Positions 31,809-39,752 of a stretch of 40,928 nt of DNA are shown here, piece by piece. A program made the position numbers and the translations under genes. Under the pieces are notes generated by a model. The model did no database searches. It saw only the letters and a program-made list of their open reading frames with translations, and was not told the origin of the DNA. The DNA lies in contig JACZYA010000011.1 in NCBI GenBank assembly GCA_022571295.1, positions 1-40,928 of the forward strand, written 5' to 3'. Every line of letters begins with the position of its first letter. Position 1 is the stretch's first letter. This DNA is from Acidobacteriota bacterium (GTDB lineage Bacteria; Acidobacteriota; Terriglobia; Acidiferrales; 2-02-FULL-67-57).

Positions 31809-33452
31809 TCAGACCTTCTCGCTTCCGCGGCGCGTGGGAACGCGCGGTAATTCGGCGGCGGTGCGCAAATGCCCGCCGAAGCGCTTGAGCAACTCCTGCA
31901 CCTCCGGGAGTTTGTCTCCGACGGCGGCGGGGGCGCGGTCCGTTGTGCCGACCTTAGCATAGACCCGGACGGAGCGCCCCAATACCTCCGAGATAATTTT
32001 CTCCAGTTGATCTTTTTGCTGCTTGTCCAGCATCTCGGGCAAAGAGCGGTTTTCCGGGGTGAACCAGAGCTGCAAGGTATCGTCCCGGCTTTCCCAGCGG
32101 TCAACGCTGTCCACGAAGGTGCCCAGAAGTTTGGAGCGGTCGTAGACCGCCGTTTTGATGGTGTTGACCGTGGACGACTCGATTCCGTCCACTTTCGGCG
32201 CTGCCGGCTTAGGAATTCGCGCGGGTGCAGCCTCGCTGCGGAGACGGGGGGCGGATGGGGCTGCTTGCGGGCGTCCGGCGGTGGGAGTGCGAACCGGGGT
32301 TGCTGACGCGGGTGGGGCCGGGTTGCCGGCCAGTCCGGCCAGTGCCTCTTCCAGCGGCACCAATCGCTGGGCCTGGACCATCTTGAGCAGGCCGAGTTCG
32401 AGATGCAGACGCGGCTGCGACGCTTGGTGCAGTTCGCGATGGGTATAAAGCAGCGTGTTGAAGAGGCGCAGCAGGTCTTCTTCGCTGAACTCCCGAGCGG
32501 CGGCTGCCAGTTTTTCCCGCTCCTCTCCGGTCGCTTCCGCCAGCTCAGCGGCGCTGCCGCCGATGCGGACTACCAGGAGGTTGCGGATGTGGCGCAGGGC
32601 CTCCCGGCAAAAGTGCTGCAAGTTGTGGCCGTCGCATACCAGCGCGTCCACCAGACTGAGGATTTTTTCGGAGGATTGCTCGCGGATGGCGTCAACCAAT
32701 GTTTCCAGCACGTCACGGCTGACCACACCCAACAACTCGCGCACCGCGTTGGCTGAGACCTGTGTACCGCAGTAAGCGAGCGCCTGGTCCAGAATCGAGA
32801 GCGAGTCGCGCAGGCTGCCTTCGGCGGCGCGGGCCATCACCGCCAGGGCTTCCTTTTCGACTTCGGCCTTTTCCGTTTTGGCGACGCGAGCGAGCACGTC
32901 GAGGATTTCCTGGAAGCCGATGCTGCGGAAGTGGAAGCTCTGGCAGCGGGAGTGAATGGTGGAGGGAATCTTGTGGGGTTCAGTGGTGGCCAGGATGAAA
33001 AGCACCCGCGCGGGCGGTTCTTCCAGAGTCTTCAACAAGGCGTTGAAGGCCTCGTTGGTGAGCATGTGGGCTTCGTCAATGATGAAGACCTTGAAGCGGT
33101 CGCGCGCCGGCAGGTAGCGGACGTTTTCGCGCAGCTCGCGGATTTCATCGATGCCGCGATTGGAGGCGGCGTCGATTTCGATCACGTCCACCGCGGTGGT
33201 GGCGGTAATCTCTGTGCAGGCGGGGCACTGGCCACAAGGCTTGGTGGTGGGCCCCTGCTGGCAGTTCAGCGCTTTGGCCAGAATGCGGGCGGTGGTGGTC
33301 TTGCCGACGCCGCGCGTGCCGGAAAAGATGTAGGCGTGCGCGACCTGGTCTTTTTCGATGGCGTTTGTCAGCGTGCGGACGATAGGTTCCTGGCCGATGA
33401 CCTCTTCGAAGGTTTGGGGGCGATACTTGCGAGCGATGGCTTGGTAGGTCAT
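31809..33452 (-). CDS. dnaX: DNA polymerase III subunit tau/gamma
   Basis: 547 residues from the ATG at 33452 (TYQAIARKYRPQTFEEVIGQ follows). The frame stays open to 33605, but that stretch is the SRP RNA gene, so the longer start is rejected. Walker A GTRGVGKTTTA, the zinc-binding CxxCxxC set (CGQCPAC with an earlier Cys), Walker B FIIDEAHML and sensor ATTEPHKIP are present. The middle of the C-terminal part is Pro/Ala-rich. This is the clamp-loader ATPase that links polymerase cores. A programmed frameshift producing a short gamma form is not evident. Confidence 0.97.
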   Translation of the reverse strand: MTYQAIARKYRPQTFEEVIGQEPIVRTLTNAIEKDQVAHAYIFSGTRGVGKTTTARILAKALNCQQGPTTKPCGQCPACTEITATTAVDVIEIDAASNRGIDEIRELRENVRYLPARDRFKVFIIDEAHMLTNEAFNALLKTLEEPPARVLFILATTEPHKIPSTIHSRCQSFHFRSIGFQEILDVLARVAKTEKAEVEKEALAVMARAAEGSLRDSLSILDQALAYCGTQVSANAVRELLGVVSRDVLETLVDAIREQSSEKILSLVDALVCDGHNLQHFCREALRHIRNLLVVRIGGSAAELAEATGEEREKLAAAAREFSEEDLLRLFNTLLYTHRELHQASQPRLHLELGLLKMVQAQRLVPLEEALAGLAGNPAPPASATPVRTPTAGRPQAAPSAPRLRSEAAPARIPKPAAPKVDGIESSTVNTIKTAVYDRSKLLGTFVDSVDRWESRDDTLQLWFTPENRSLPEMLDKQQKDQLEKIISEVLGRSVRVYAKVGTTDRAPAAVGDKLPEVQELLKRFGGHLRTAAELPRVPTRRGSEKV

Positions 33453-33483
33453 TCGGTTTGGTTGGCCCCCGCGTCCTAAGAAG

Positions 33484-33595
33484 GGACCAGACCCCGGGTC
33501 CTCTGCGGCACACGGAAATGACCCGCTACCGTTGCTTCCTTCCGGACCTGGCGGAGTTCGCGGGGTTTCGTTGCACAGAGCCCGAAGTCTGATCC
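33484..33595 (-). ncRNA. ffs: Signal recognition particle RNA (bacterial small type, 4.5S)
   Basis: On the - strand the conserved tip CAGGTCCGGAAGGAAGCA is present. The flanks pair into one long hairpin: GGATCAGACTTCGGGCTCTG at the 5' end against the complementary 3' end CAGAGGACCCGGGGTCTGGT (CC follows), with a two-base bulge and some G-U pairs. The pairing defines ends at about 33595 and 33484, 112 nt, near the E. coli length. It binds Ffh and directs membrane proteins to the translocon. It lies 31 bases before dnaX, an order seen in many bacteria. Confidence 0.93.
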
Positions 33596-33603
33596 GAAGC
33601 GGC

Positions 33604-33632
33604 ATGTTAGCACGCGGTCAATGGGGCCGCAA
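33604..33632 (-). promoter_or_regulatory. Candidate promoter of SRP RNA-dnaX
   Basis: TTGCGG (33632-33627) and TAACAT (33609-33604) on the - strand are 17 bases apart. The implied transcription start near 33596 agrees with the SRP RNA 5' end deduced from pairing. The boxes match the consensus only moderately. Confidence 0.4.
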
Positions 33633-33686
33633 CCAGCGGCGGTGCCAGCCGAGCAGCTGCGCAGTGAACCGGCGAAAAGCGGGTGC

Positions 33687-33698
33687 CCCCGTACGGGG
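33687..33698. repeat. Perfect 12-bp palindrome CCCCGTACGGGG followed by ATAAACTCC
   Basis: This self-complementary sequence lies in the gap between the SRP RNA promoter and the beta-propeller gene. The bases just after it, GGGATAAACTCC, recur exactly at 36818-36829 inside the degenerate tRNA-Gly copies, suggesting one dispersed repeat family. Confidence 0.5.
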
Positions 33699-33729
33699 AT
33701 AAACTCCGCACCTCTTCCAAACTGACATT

Positions 33730-33764
33730 CTGCCTCCAGCTATGTGGAGGCAGGAACGCGTTCC
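33730..33764 (-). terminator. Stem-loop and palindrome after the beta-propeller gene
   Basis: CTGCCTCCA (33730-33738) pairs with TGGAGGCAG (33745-33753) around six bases. The palindrome GGAACGCGTTCC (33753-33764) abuts it and shares one base. Both lie just downstream of the propeller gene stop at 33783. No clear U-run follows, so intrinsic termination is uncertain. Confidence 0.45.
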
Positions 33765-33782
33765 GCACAGTTTGAGTGCAAG

Positions 33783-34778
33783 CTACTGCGCCCAGGCCAT
33801 GCCGTCGGGTTCGGTGCCGGTGGTGAAGGTGCGGAGCACTTTGCGCACGGGCACATCAATCACCGTCAGTTGATTGGAGTTGGTGTTGGCGACGATGGCG
33901 CGCCGCCCGTCCGGCGTCATCAGGATTCCGACGGGGACGACGCCGACATCTACCTTCCCCAGCAGTTGCCGGGTGGCGGCGTCGAAGACGCTGACGCTGT
34001 TGCTGCGGGCGTTGGAAACCCAGACCTGCTTGCCGTCGAGGGTGAACTTGACTCGGATGGGCATCCGGCCGCCGCTTTCGAAGGTGGCCAGCACGCGGTC
34101 GCTGGCGACGTCAATGACCGAGACGGTGTTGGTTGCGCGGTTGGACACCCAAACCTCGCGCCCGTCGGGCGAGATGTCGATGCCTTCCGCCCCGGCGCCG
34201 GTGGGGATGCTCTTGACTTTGTCGGTGGCGCGCTCGATGACAGTGACGCTGCCGGAGCCAATGTTGGTGACGTAGAGCTTGCGCTCGTCCGGTGTAGGCA
34301 CGACCATGTGGCTGACCTGCTGATTGGTTTTCCAGGCTTTGAGAATCTTGCCGCTGGCGGTGTCGAGTTCCAGCACCGACTGCTGGGCTTCGCACGTCAC
34401 CCACAGGCGCGAGCCGTCGCGGCTGACCCAGATGCCATGGGGCCGACTGTAGGAGGGGAGGGTGAAAGTGGTTTTGACCGTGCGTTGCTTGAGGTCAAGG
34501 ACGGTAATGGTGCTGCCTTGCCGCGATTGCTGCTGACCTTGACGGAAGATGGCGAACGAGCCGTAGTCGGCCACGTAGACATAGCGGCCGTCGGGCGAGG
34601 CGGCGGCTTCGTGAGGGCCCTTGCCGGTGGGCAATTTGGCAAGCACCTCGTAGGTGGCAGGGTCCACCAGGGCAGCTTCGTGATCGGATTTGTTGAGAAC
34701 CACCAGCACGTCGGCGGTTGCCGCCACAGGCAGCGCCAGCGCCAGAGTGCCGGCCAGCAGCCAAGAGCAAAGTTTCAT
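33783..34778 (-). CDS. Exported YVTN/YncE-type beta-propeller protein
   Basis: 331 residues from the ATG at 34778, preceded by AGGAGAG; a longer frame to 34847 lacks a site and would hide the signal peptide. Residues 1-22 form a signal peptide (LLAGTLALALPVAATAD). The rest is a series of blades with recurring phrases: SPDGRYVYVAD, SRDGSRLWVTCE, TPDERKLYVTNIGSGSVTVIE, SPDGREVWVSNRATNTVSVID, TLDGKQVWVSNARSNSVSVFD and TPDGRRAIVANTNSNQLTVID. About seven blades would close the propeller. Such periplasmic proteins bind partners or ligands; enzymatic activity is not indicated. It stands alone between repeats and tRNA-Ser, with the tRNA divergent. Confidence 0.88.
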   Translation of the reverse strand: MKLCSWLLAGTLALALPVAATADVLVVLNKSDHEAALVDPATYEVLAKLPTGKGPHEAAASPDGRYVYVADYGSFAIFRQGQQQSRQGSTITVLDLKQRTVKTTFTLPSYSRPHGIWVSRDGSRLWVTCEAQQSVLELDTASGKILKAWKTNQQVSHMVVPTPDERKLYVTNIGSGSVTVIERATDKVKSIPTGAGAEGIDISPDGREVWVSNRATNTVSVIDVASDRVLATFESGGRMPIRVKFTLDGKQVWVSNARSNSVSVFDAATRQLLGKVDVGVVPVGILMTPDGRRAIVANTNSNQLTVIDVPVRKVLRTFTTGTEPDGMAWAQ

Positions 34779-34925
34779 TTGGTCTCTCTCCTGAACTTCA
34801 GTGTGGGTGCGGTCCCCCCGCGCCCGCTCTGCAAGCATTGGACGCAAAATGTGCGGGACAGGTTACCCGGGTTCCCTTGCAATCTTGCACCAAAACAGGA
34901 CTCTCTGCTATGGTGATTTTTAGCC

Positions 34926-35012
34926 GGAGCGGTGCAGGAGCGGTTGAACTGGCGGCACTGGAAATGCCGTGTACCCGAAAGGGTACCGTGGGTTCGAATC
35001 CCACCCGCTCCG
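34926..35012 (+). tRNA. tRNA-Ser(GGA)
   Basis: 87 bases. Acceptor GGAGCGG pairs with CCGCTCC (35005-35011). The anticodon stem CGGCA/TGCCG encloses CTGGAAA with anticodon GGA at 34960-34962. A long variable arm (TACCC-GAAA-GGGTA) is typical of serine tRNA, and the T arm is GTGGG-TTCGAAT-CCCAC. The 3' CCA is not encoded: CCG follows the discriminator G. It reads UCC/UCU codons. A weak TTGCAC-18-TATGGT pair upstream (34885-34914) may be the promoter. Confidence 0.95.
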
Positions 35013-35015
35013 CCG

Positions 35016-35092
35016 TCCTACGCCCTGCGGGCCTGCCTGCGCTGCAAGGCGGCTGACGGCAGGCCATCCTACGCTGTACAGGCGGCTGATGG
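35016..35092. repeat. Imperfect direct repeat after tRNA-Ser
   Basis: TCCTACGC...AGGCGGCTGACGG (35016-35059) recurs as TCCTACGC...AGGCGGCTGATGG (35067-35092), with the middle of the second copy shortened. The first copy contains the arms GCCTGCC (35031-35037) and GGCAGGC (35058-35064), the same as in the hairpin at 300-316. It is non-coding repeat material. Confidence 0.55.
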
Positions 35093-35177
35093 TGGGCTAG
35101 TTTGCACTGCCGGGGCGGCGGGTAGCAGGCCGCTTGCGCGGCACGAGCTTTGGAAGGTAGGCCACTCCTAAGTTGCT

Positions 35178-35207
35178 CCCCTTCTTTGCGTTTTCCGAAG
35201 GAAGGGG
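35178..35207 (-). terminator. Terminator-like hairpin at the end of the small Cys-rich gene
   Basis: CCCCTTC (35178-35184) pairs with GAAGGGG (35201-35207), which touches the stop codon of the gene at 35208. The loop is T-rich on one strand. It could stop transcripts from both this gene and tRNA-Ser. Confidence 0.5.
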
Positions 35208-35540
35208 CTAGCGTGTCTCTTCCTGTTTCTCATTCCTTTCGGCGCGTTCGCGCAGGTCAGCCAGCAGCAGCATAGCGTTCAGCAGCTTTCCTCGGAGCAG
35301 TTGATCTTGCGGCGGGTTCTGAGTGCCAATGACGGCTATCTTGGCGGCCGTTAGCACAACGAACTGCACGATGGCCGCCTCCAACTCTTTGGTGGTTTCC
35401 TGGTTGCTCAACTGCCGGGCAAAGGCGTGGGTGCGGTCATGAATGTCGGCCAGGTAGTGTTCCAGGCAAAGTCGCTGTTCGTATAGGACGGGTGGGGGGA
35501 AAGTGGTGCAGCTGCCGACTTTACACTTCGTCGTTGTCAT
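35208..35540 (-). CDS. Small Cys-rich protein of unknown function
   Basis: 110 residues from the ATG at 35540; the frame extends to 35735, but that part overlaps the divergent regulator gene and is low in sense. No strong ribosome binding site is seen. The N-terminus TTTKCKVGSC with CLEHY 13 residues later gives Cys6, Cys10, Cys23 and His26, a possible zinc-binding knot. The rest is helical with hydrophobic stretches (AAIVQFVVLTAAKIAVIG and LLNAMLLLADLRERAE). No membrane segment is certain. I recognise no family. It is divergent from the GGDEF gene across 163 bases, which hold no other gene. Confidence 0.6.
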   Translation of the reverse strand: MTTTKCKVGSCTTFPPPVLYEQRLCLEHYLADIHDRTHAFARQLSNQETTKELEAAIVQFVVLTAAKIAVIGTQNPPQDQLLRGKLLNAMLLLADLRERAERNEKQEETR

Positions 35541-35703
35541 TCTCGGAGTTAGGTGGCCCCCTACAGCACAGCCGCTGAAACCGCTGGAGTGTAGGCGGGA
35601 ATTGCAAAGCAAGTCAAAAGAATTTCGTCGGGGTTGCGGTGCGCGGTCGGCGGGTTCGTGGTAGATTACTGGCCGCATCTCTCGGAGCAGACACAGGCCA
35701 ATC

Positions 35704-36645
35704 ATGGCTGAGACGCAGGGCATGAGCGCGGCCATCCTGGTTATTGACGACGACGCACTCCTCGTCCAGTTGTTGGAGAAAGCCTTCGCCCGGTTCGGCT
35801 ATCAAGTGACGGCCGTGGATGACCCGTTGCGCGGGCTGCAACTGCTGGACCAGCGGTCGTTCGACTTAGTCATCACCGACATCAAAATGCCCCGCCTGAG
35901 CGGCATCAAGGTGCTGGAGATGGTCAAGGCACTGGACGAATCCATCGAGGTCATCATCCTGACCGGCGCCGAGGAAGGACTGCTGGAAAATGCCATCGCT
36001 GCCTTGCGCTTGGGGGCCAGCGACTTTCTGTTGAAACCCCTGCACAACCTGGATGAGCTGATGGCGGCGGTGGAGCGCTCGTTGGAAAAGCGAAAGCTGG
36101 CGGTCACGGTGCGCCAGTTGGCCAAGAGCGTGGACCACCTGCGCAATACCGACCGGCTGACGAATGTCTGCACGCGGCGTTATTTCTTTGAGCGCGCGAG
36201 CGTCGAGTTGCTGCGTTCCCGGCGCTATCGGAAGCCCATTTCTTGCCTGTTGGTGGATATTGACCACCTGGGGCAGATTAACAACACCTACGGCCCACCC
36301 TGCGGCGACCAGGTCCTGGCGCACGTGGCCCGCCTGCTGGTGGAGAGCACCCGCACGACCGACATTGTGGGCCGCTACGGCGGCGAGGAGTTTGTGGTTG
36401 CCCTGGCCGAGACCAAGACCGAGCAGGCGCAGGTGGCGGCGGAGAAGGTACGCAAGGCCGTGGAAACTTCCGACTTCAGTTTCGGCGGGCGCTCGATTCC
36501 GTTGACGGTCAGCATTGGGGTGGCGGGGGCGGAGGAGCTTGCGGCCATCAGCGACCTGATCGCGCAGGCCGCACAGGCGCTGGAAGAAGCAAAGCGGGCC
36601 GGGCGGAACTGCATTCGGATCGGCGAAGCCAAGGTGAGCGGTTGA
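35704..36645 (+). CDS. Response regulator with GGDEF domain (diguanylate cyclase)
   Basis: 313 residues. The receiver domain (about 10-125) has acidic residues IDDD, phospho-acceptor Asp59 in VITDIKMP, Thr87 and Lys111. The GGDEF domain (about 148-310) starts with DRLT, has the metal-binding VDIDH (Asp185/Asp187), the active-site GGEEF (226-230) and a product-inhibition site RTTD (217-220), five residues before it. It should make cyclic di-GMP when phosphorylated, with feedback control. In the usual GHxxGD segment the His is replaced (YGPPCGDQ). A second start at codon 7 is possible. No histidine kinase gene is adjacent, so it is an orphan. The tRNA-Gly promoter overlaps its end. Confidence 0.92.
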   Translation: MAETQGMSAAILVIDDDALLVQLLEKAFARFGYQVTAVDDPLRGLQLLDQRSFDLVITDIKMPRLSGIKVLEMVKALDESIEVIILTGAEEGLLENAIAALRLGASDFLLKPLHNLDELMAAVERSLEKRKLAVTVRQLAKSVDHLRNTDRLTNVCTRRYFFERASVELLRSRRYRKPISCLLVDIDHLGQINNTYGPPCGDQVLAHVARLLVESTRTTDIVGRYGGEEFVVALAETKTEQAQVAAEKVRKAVETSDFSFGGRSIPLTVSIGVAGAEELAAISDLIAQAAQALEEAKRAGRNCIRIGEAKVSG

Positions 36646-36671
36646 CGCTCCTGCGCGGCTGTGCGTAGAAT
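36642..36671 (+). promoter_or_regulatory. Promoter of tRNA-Gly
   Basis: TTGACG (36642-36647) is followed after 18 bases by TAGAAT (36666-36671); the tRNA begins at 36685. The -35 box overlaps the TGA stop codon of the GGDEF gene. Both hexamers match the sigma-70 consensus at five of six positions. Confidence 0.65.
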
Positions 36672-36684
36672 AAATTGCTTCGGA

Positions 36685-36760
36685 GCGAGCGTAGCTCAGC
36701 TGGTAGAGCACAACCTTGCCAAGGTTGGGGTCGTGGGTTCAAATCCCATCGCTCGCTCCA
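36685..36760 (+). tRNA. tRNA-Gly(GCC)
   Basis: 76 bases including an encoded CCA. Acceptor GCGAGCG pairs with CGCTCGC. The D arm is GCTC-AGCTGGTAGA-GC. The anticodon stem CAACC/GGTTG holds TTGCCAA, with anticodon GCC, and the T arm is GTGGG-TTCAAAT-CCCAT. Degenerate copies of its 3' half follow downstream. Unlike tRNA-Ser in this window, the CCA is in the DNA. Confidence 0.97.
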
Positions 36761-37086
36761 TTACCTTCTGACAGGAACCGCTAAGGTTGGGGTGGTGGGT
36801 TTCCCTCGGCTTCGCTCGGGATAAACTCCTCCCATCGCTCGCTCCATTTCTTTTTTCCTCTCTTCACCTGTTCGCACGCGATACTGCGGTTGGGTTTCCT
36901 TCGGCTTTGCTCCCCTCGTTCACACTCGGGACAAGCCGGGCAGGCGGGACAAGCTCAGGACAGGCAAACCCTATCGCTCCATTTTCTTTCCTAGCCACTT
37001 CTTCACGGTTGGGTTCCTCTAGCACCGCTGCACAAAAGGTGCGCTGGGTCGCGGCACAGTAGGGTACGGCGGCGCGTGACGCTAGG
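36761..37086. repeat. Degenerate copies of the tRNA-Gly 3' half with inserted sequence
   Basis: This gene-free stretch of 326 bases contains decayed copies of the tRNA end. At 36783-36802 the anticodon/T-arm segment AAGGTTGGGGTGGTGGGTTT reappears. After about 27 inserted bases (with GGGATAAACTCC) the 3' end TCCCATCGCTCGCTCCATT returns exactly at 36830-36848. A third copy starts with GGTTGGGTTT at 36888 and resumes with AAACCCTATCGCTCCATTTT at 36966, the insert now about 68 bases. A fourth start, GGTTGGGTTCC, is at 37007. Inserts sit where the T loop was. T-rich DNA follows each copy. No gene is seen here. Confidence 0.7.
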
Positions 37087-39693
37087 TCACGGTCGGGATG
37101 GCAAGTCTGCTTCCTTCAGGCCGGGCAGGTAGAGAGAGTTGAACAGGAGCTTGAAGGTGCGGAGGGGCTGGGCGCGGTGCTGGGCGCGGAAGCCGATGAG
37201 GACGACGCGGCCCTGGCCGACTTTGAGTTCCACCACGGCAGCGCGCTTTTCAAGCAGCTCGGCGCCTTTGAGGTAGCCGCTGATGAGAATCTGGTCGCCG
37301 TGTTCGGGGTAAGTGGCGACGACGCGGCGGTCGAAGCGCGCGTCGGGCACGCGCGTCTGGAAGGCGGGCGAGCTGGCGAAGTAGGCGGCTTCGATCTTGC
37401 GCATGCCGTAAGCGATGGGATGGGTGTTGTCCACCTGGAGGCGAAGCATGGAGCCGGGACAACTGAAGGCATCTCTGTCGACGTCGGCGAGCACGTTGGT
37501 GACGGGGAGCTTGAAGAGTTCGATGAAATAGTCGGCGGAGGAGTCGAGGGCGACGACGGTGCCGCCTTGCTCGACCCACTCTTTGATGTGCGTTGCGCCC
37601 TCCTGGCCAAGGCCGCCTGCGTATTCAGCCGGCAGGGGGGCGAAGAAGCGACCCGCGGGCCCGCTGGGCATGCCGTCTTTGATGACGGAGTTGCTGACGT
37701 CGGGGAAGAGCAGAACGTCAATCTGCTCTTTGAAGGAGCCATCTTTGATTTTCTCGTTGCTCAGGTTGGTATAGGGGAATTCGTAGCGCTCCAGCAGCCA
37801 GCGCGTCCAGCCCTCGTCCATGCTGGCGATCCAGGGCTTGTAGAGGCCGACGCGGGTGGAAGTGACCCGATGGGCTTTACCGGAGGGGGCGGCGCCCAGA
37901 GCGCGAATGGGGACGTGAACCTCGGAGGCGAGGGCGGTGAGCTCGCGGTGATCCATCTGGTCGGCGGGCAGGTAGATGTCGCCGATCTTTCCTCCCATCG
38001 GGGCTTGCTGGAGCCAGTAGAGCGTTTTGCCCGCTTTCAGGAGCCGGTTGATGGCGGTGAAGGCGGAGTCGGCGCTGTGGGGAATCAAGTAGCCACCGCG
38101 GCCGGCGGGAACGTTTCCGCCCGGCCAGTCCGGCGCGTCAATGCGGCGGAGGCGGTCTCTGATGGGAGTATCCACCTCGATGGTTTTGACCCCCATGGAA
38201 ATGGGCAGCGACCAGGAAGCGACGTCGTAGGGCGGGATGATGGGCCCGCCGGTGTAGGGGATGACCTCGGGATAGCGCTGGCGGCGCAGCATTTCCAGAA
38301 TGAAGGGGCGATAAGGCTGCGCGGTGAGGATGACGTAGGTGCCGGGGCGGTAGCGGGTGTTTCCGACCGCGAGGCCGGCCTCGGCCCGGTGGACGCGGAC
38401 GCCGTGGCGCAGGAGGAGGTCAACCAGCCGCGCAGCAGCCACGGGGTCGTGCTGGTCGGGCGGGATCAGGAAGGCGTAAGGCGCTTCGGCGGCGCCGCGC
38501 TCGATGCCCTGCCGGTTGAGCCGGTAGAAATTGGTCAGCAGCTCTTCGCGGTAGCGGGATGAACTCTCCAGCAAACTGCGGGTGGCGATCAGCTCGTAGT
38601 CAATGATGTCGCGTAGCCGCCACCAGCCGCCCGGCCAGGGGGAAGGGAAGTTGGAGCGGCGGACGTATTCGGGAAAGCCCTTCCGGCCGCCTTGCAGCTC
38701 CCCGGGCTCGATGTAGATGGGCGTGGCGATGCGGGCGCTGGCGACTTCGGTGAGCAGGCCGACGACGTTTTTCCACCAAGCGGTGTTGCGGGTGCCGCCG
38801 GGCCAGTAGCTGTCGTAGATCATGTCGTGGCCGACGCCGGTCTTGCCGGCTTCCTCCAGGCGCATTGACATGTTGGTGCCGAGCAGGTCGGCCAGGCGGA
38901 AGATCATGGAATCCACTTTGAGGTTGAGCGGATCGGTCTGCGGCGGGACGAACATGCGCGGGCCGGTGCTGCCCATCTGGTGCTCGTCAAGGAACACTTG
39001 CGGGAACCACTGGTGGTAGAGGACGTCGTTCACCACTTGGGTTTCCTGCTGGGTGAGCATGTAGAAGTCGCGGTTGTTGTCGTGGCCGACGTAGTGGTGG
39101 TAGAGCCAGGGCATGCGGCCGCCCTCGAATTCCGTGTCGAGGTATTGGTTGTACCAGTCAATCACCAGTACCTGGCCGTCGGGGTTGATGGAGGGGATGA
39201 TGACCATGATGACGTCGTCGAGCCAGGCGAGCATTTTAGGGTCGGTGGTGGTGGCGACGTCGTAGGCGAACTCCATCGCCATCTGGGTGGAGCCGACTTC
39301 GGTAGAGTGAATGGTGCAGGTGACCAGGACGATAGTTTTGCCGGCGGCGATGAGTCGCTGGGCTTCTTCTTCGGTCAGGTCGTCCGGGTTGGCCAGGCGG
39401 CGGGCGATGTCGCGGTAATGGTCCAAGCGCTGCTGGTTGGCCTCGGAGGTCAGGATGACCAGCAGCATGTCATTGCCGAGCGTGGACTTGCCGGCCAACT
39501 GCACGGTGACGCGCTCGGAGGTGGCACCGAGAGCGCGGAAGTATTCCACCACTTTGGGGTAGGGAGCCAGGTAGCGGTCTTCACCTACCTTGTGGCCGAG
39601 GAAACTTTCGGGCGAGAGAATTTCCTGCGCTGGGACGGAGAGAGCCAAGAGCAGAGCCAACGCAACGCCGGGAAGAATGAGTTGAGTCCTCAC
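37087..39693 (-). CDS. Secreted M14 family zinc carboxypeptidase
   Basis: 868 residues from a GTG at 39693 with GGGAGG seven bases upstream. Residues 1-22 are a signal peptide. The M14 zinc motif is HSTE (His129, Glu132), preceded by IVLVTCT and followed by INPDGQ; the HHYVGHDNNRDFY segment and DEHQ probably supply further active-site residues including the third zinc ligand. The long C-terminal part (from about residue 400) is typical of large bacterial M14 proteins and may hold a glutamine amidotransferase-like fold. It would trim peptides or peptidoglycan in the periplasm or outside. A good promoter lies upstream. It is transcribed alone. Confidence 0.88.
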   Translation of the reverse strand: MRTQLILPGVALALLLALSVPAQEILSPESFLGHKVGEDRYLAPYPKVVEYFRALGATSERVTVQLAGKSTLGNDMLLVILTSEANQQRLDHYRDIARRLANPDDLTEEEAQRLIAAGKTIVLVTCTIHSTEVGSTQMAMEFAYDVATTTDPKMLAWLDDVIMVIIPSINPDGQVLVIDWYNQYLDTEFEGGRMPWLYHHYVGHDNNRDFYMLTQQETQVVNDVLYHQWFPQVFLDEHQMGSTGPRMFVPPQTDPLNLKVDSMIFRLADLLGTNMSMRLEEAGKTGVGHDMIYDSYWPGGTRNTAWWKNVVGLLTEVASARIATPIYIEPGELQGGRKGFPEYVRRSNFPSPWPGGWWRLRDIIDYELIATRSLLESSSRYREELLTNFYRLNRQGIERGAAEAPYAFLIPPDQHDPVAAARLVDLLLRHGVRVHRAEAGLAVGNTRYRPGTYVILTAQPYRPFILEMLRRQRYPEVIPYTGGPIIPPYDVASWSLPISMGVKTIEVDTPIRDRLRRIDAPDWPGGNVPAGRGGYLIPHSADSAFTAINRLLKAGKTLYWLQQAPMGGKIGDIYLPADQMDHRELTALASEVHVPIRALGAAPSGKAHRVTSTRVGLYKPWIASMDEGWTRWLLERYEFPYTNLSNEKIKDGSFKEQIDVLLFPDVSNSVIKDGMPSGPAGRFFAPLPAEYAGGLGQEGATHIKEWVEQGGTVVALDSSADYFIELFKLPVTNVLADVDRDAFSCPGSMLRLQVDNTHPIAYGMRKIEAAYFASSPAFQTRVPDARFDRRVVATYPEHGDQILISGYLKGAELLEKRAAVVELKVGQGRVVLIGFRAQHRAQPLRTFKLLFNSLYLPGLKEADLPSRP

Positions 39694-39752
39694 AAGCGCG
39701 CCTCCCTATCAGGAACTACTGAGTTGCAGAATGCGGAGATGCTAAAAGGCGT

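Noticed and set aside
31809-33452. Programmed frameshift site in dnaX
   Set aside because: Only a short A5G run near the 3' end was seen, not the usual slippery heptamer followed by a hairpin, and its position would not give a gamma form.
33453-33605. N-terminal extension of DnaX by 51 residues
   Set aside because: The region encodes the SRP RNA on the same strand, and the conserved DnaX start (TYQAIARKYRP) follows the ATG at 33452.
37177-38562. Open frame of 461 codons on the + strand
   Set aside because: Antisense to the M14 carboxypeptidase; Gly/Ala/Val/Asp-rich shadow sequence without a domain.
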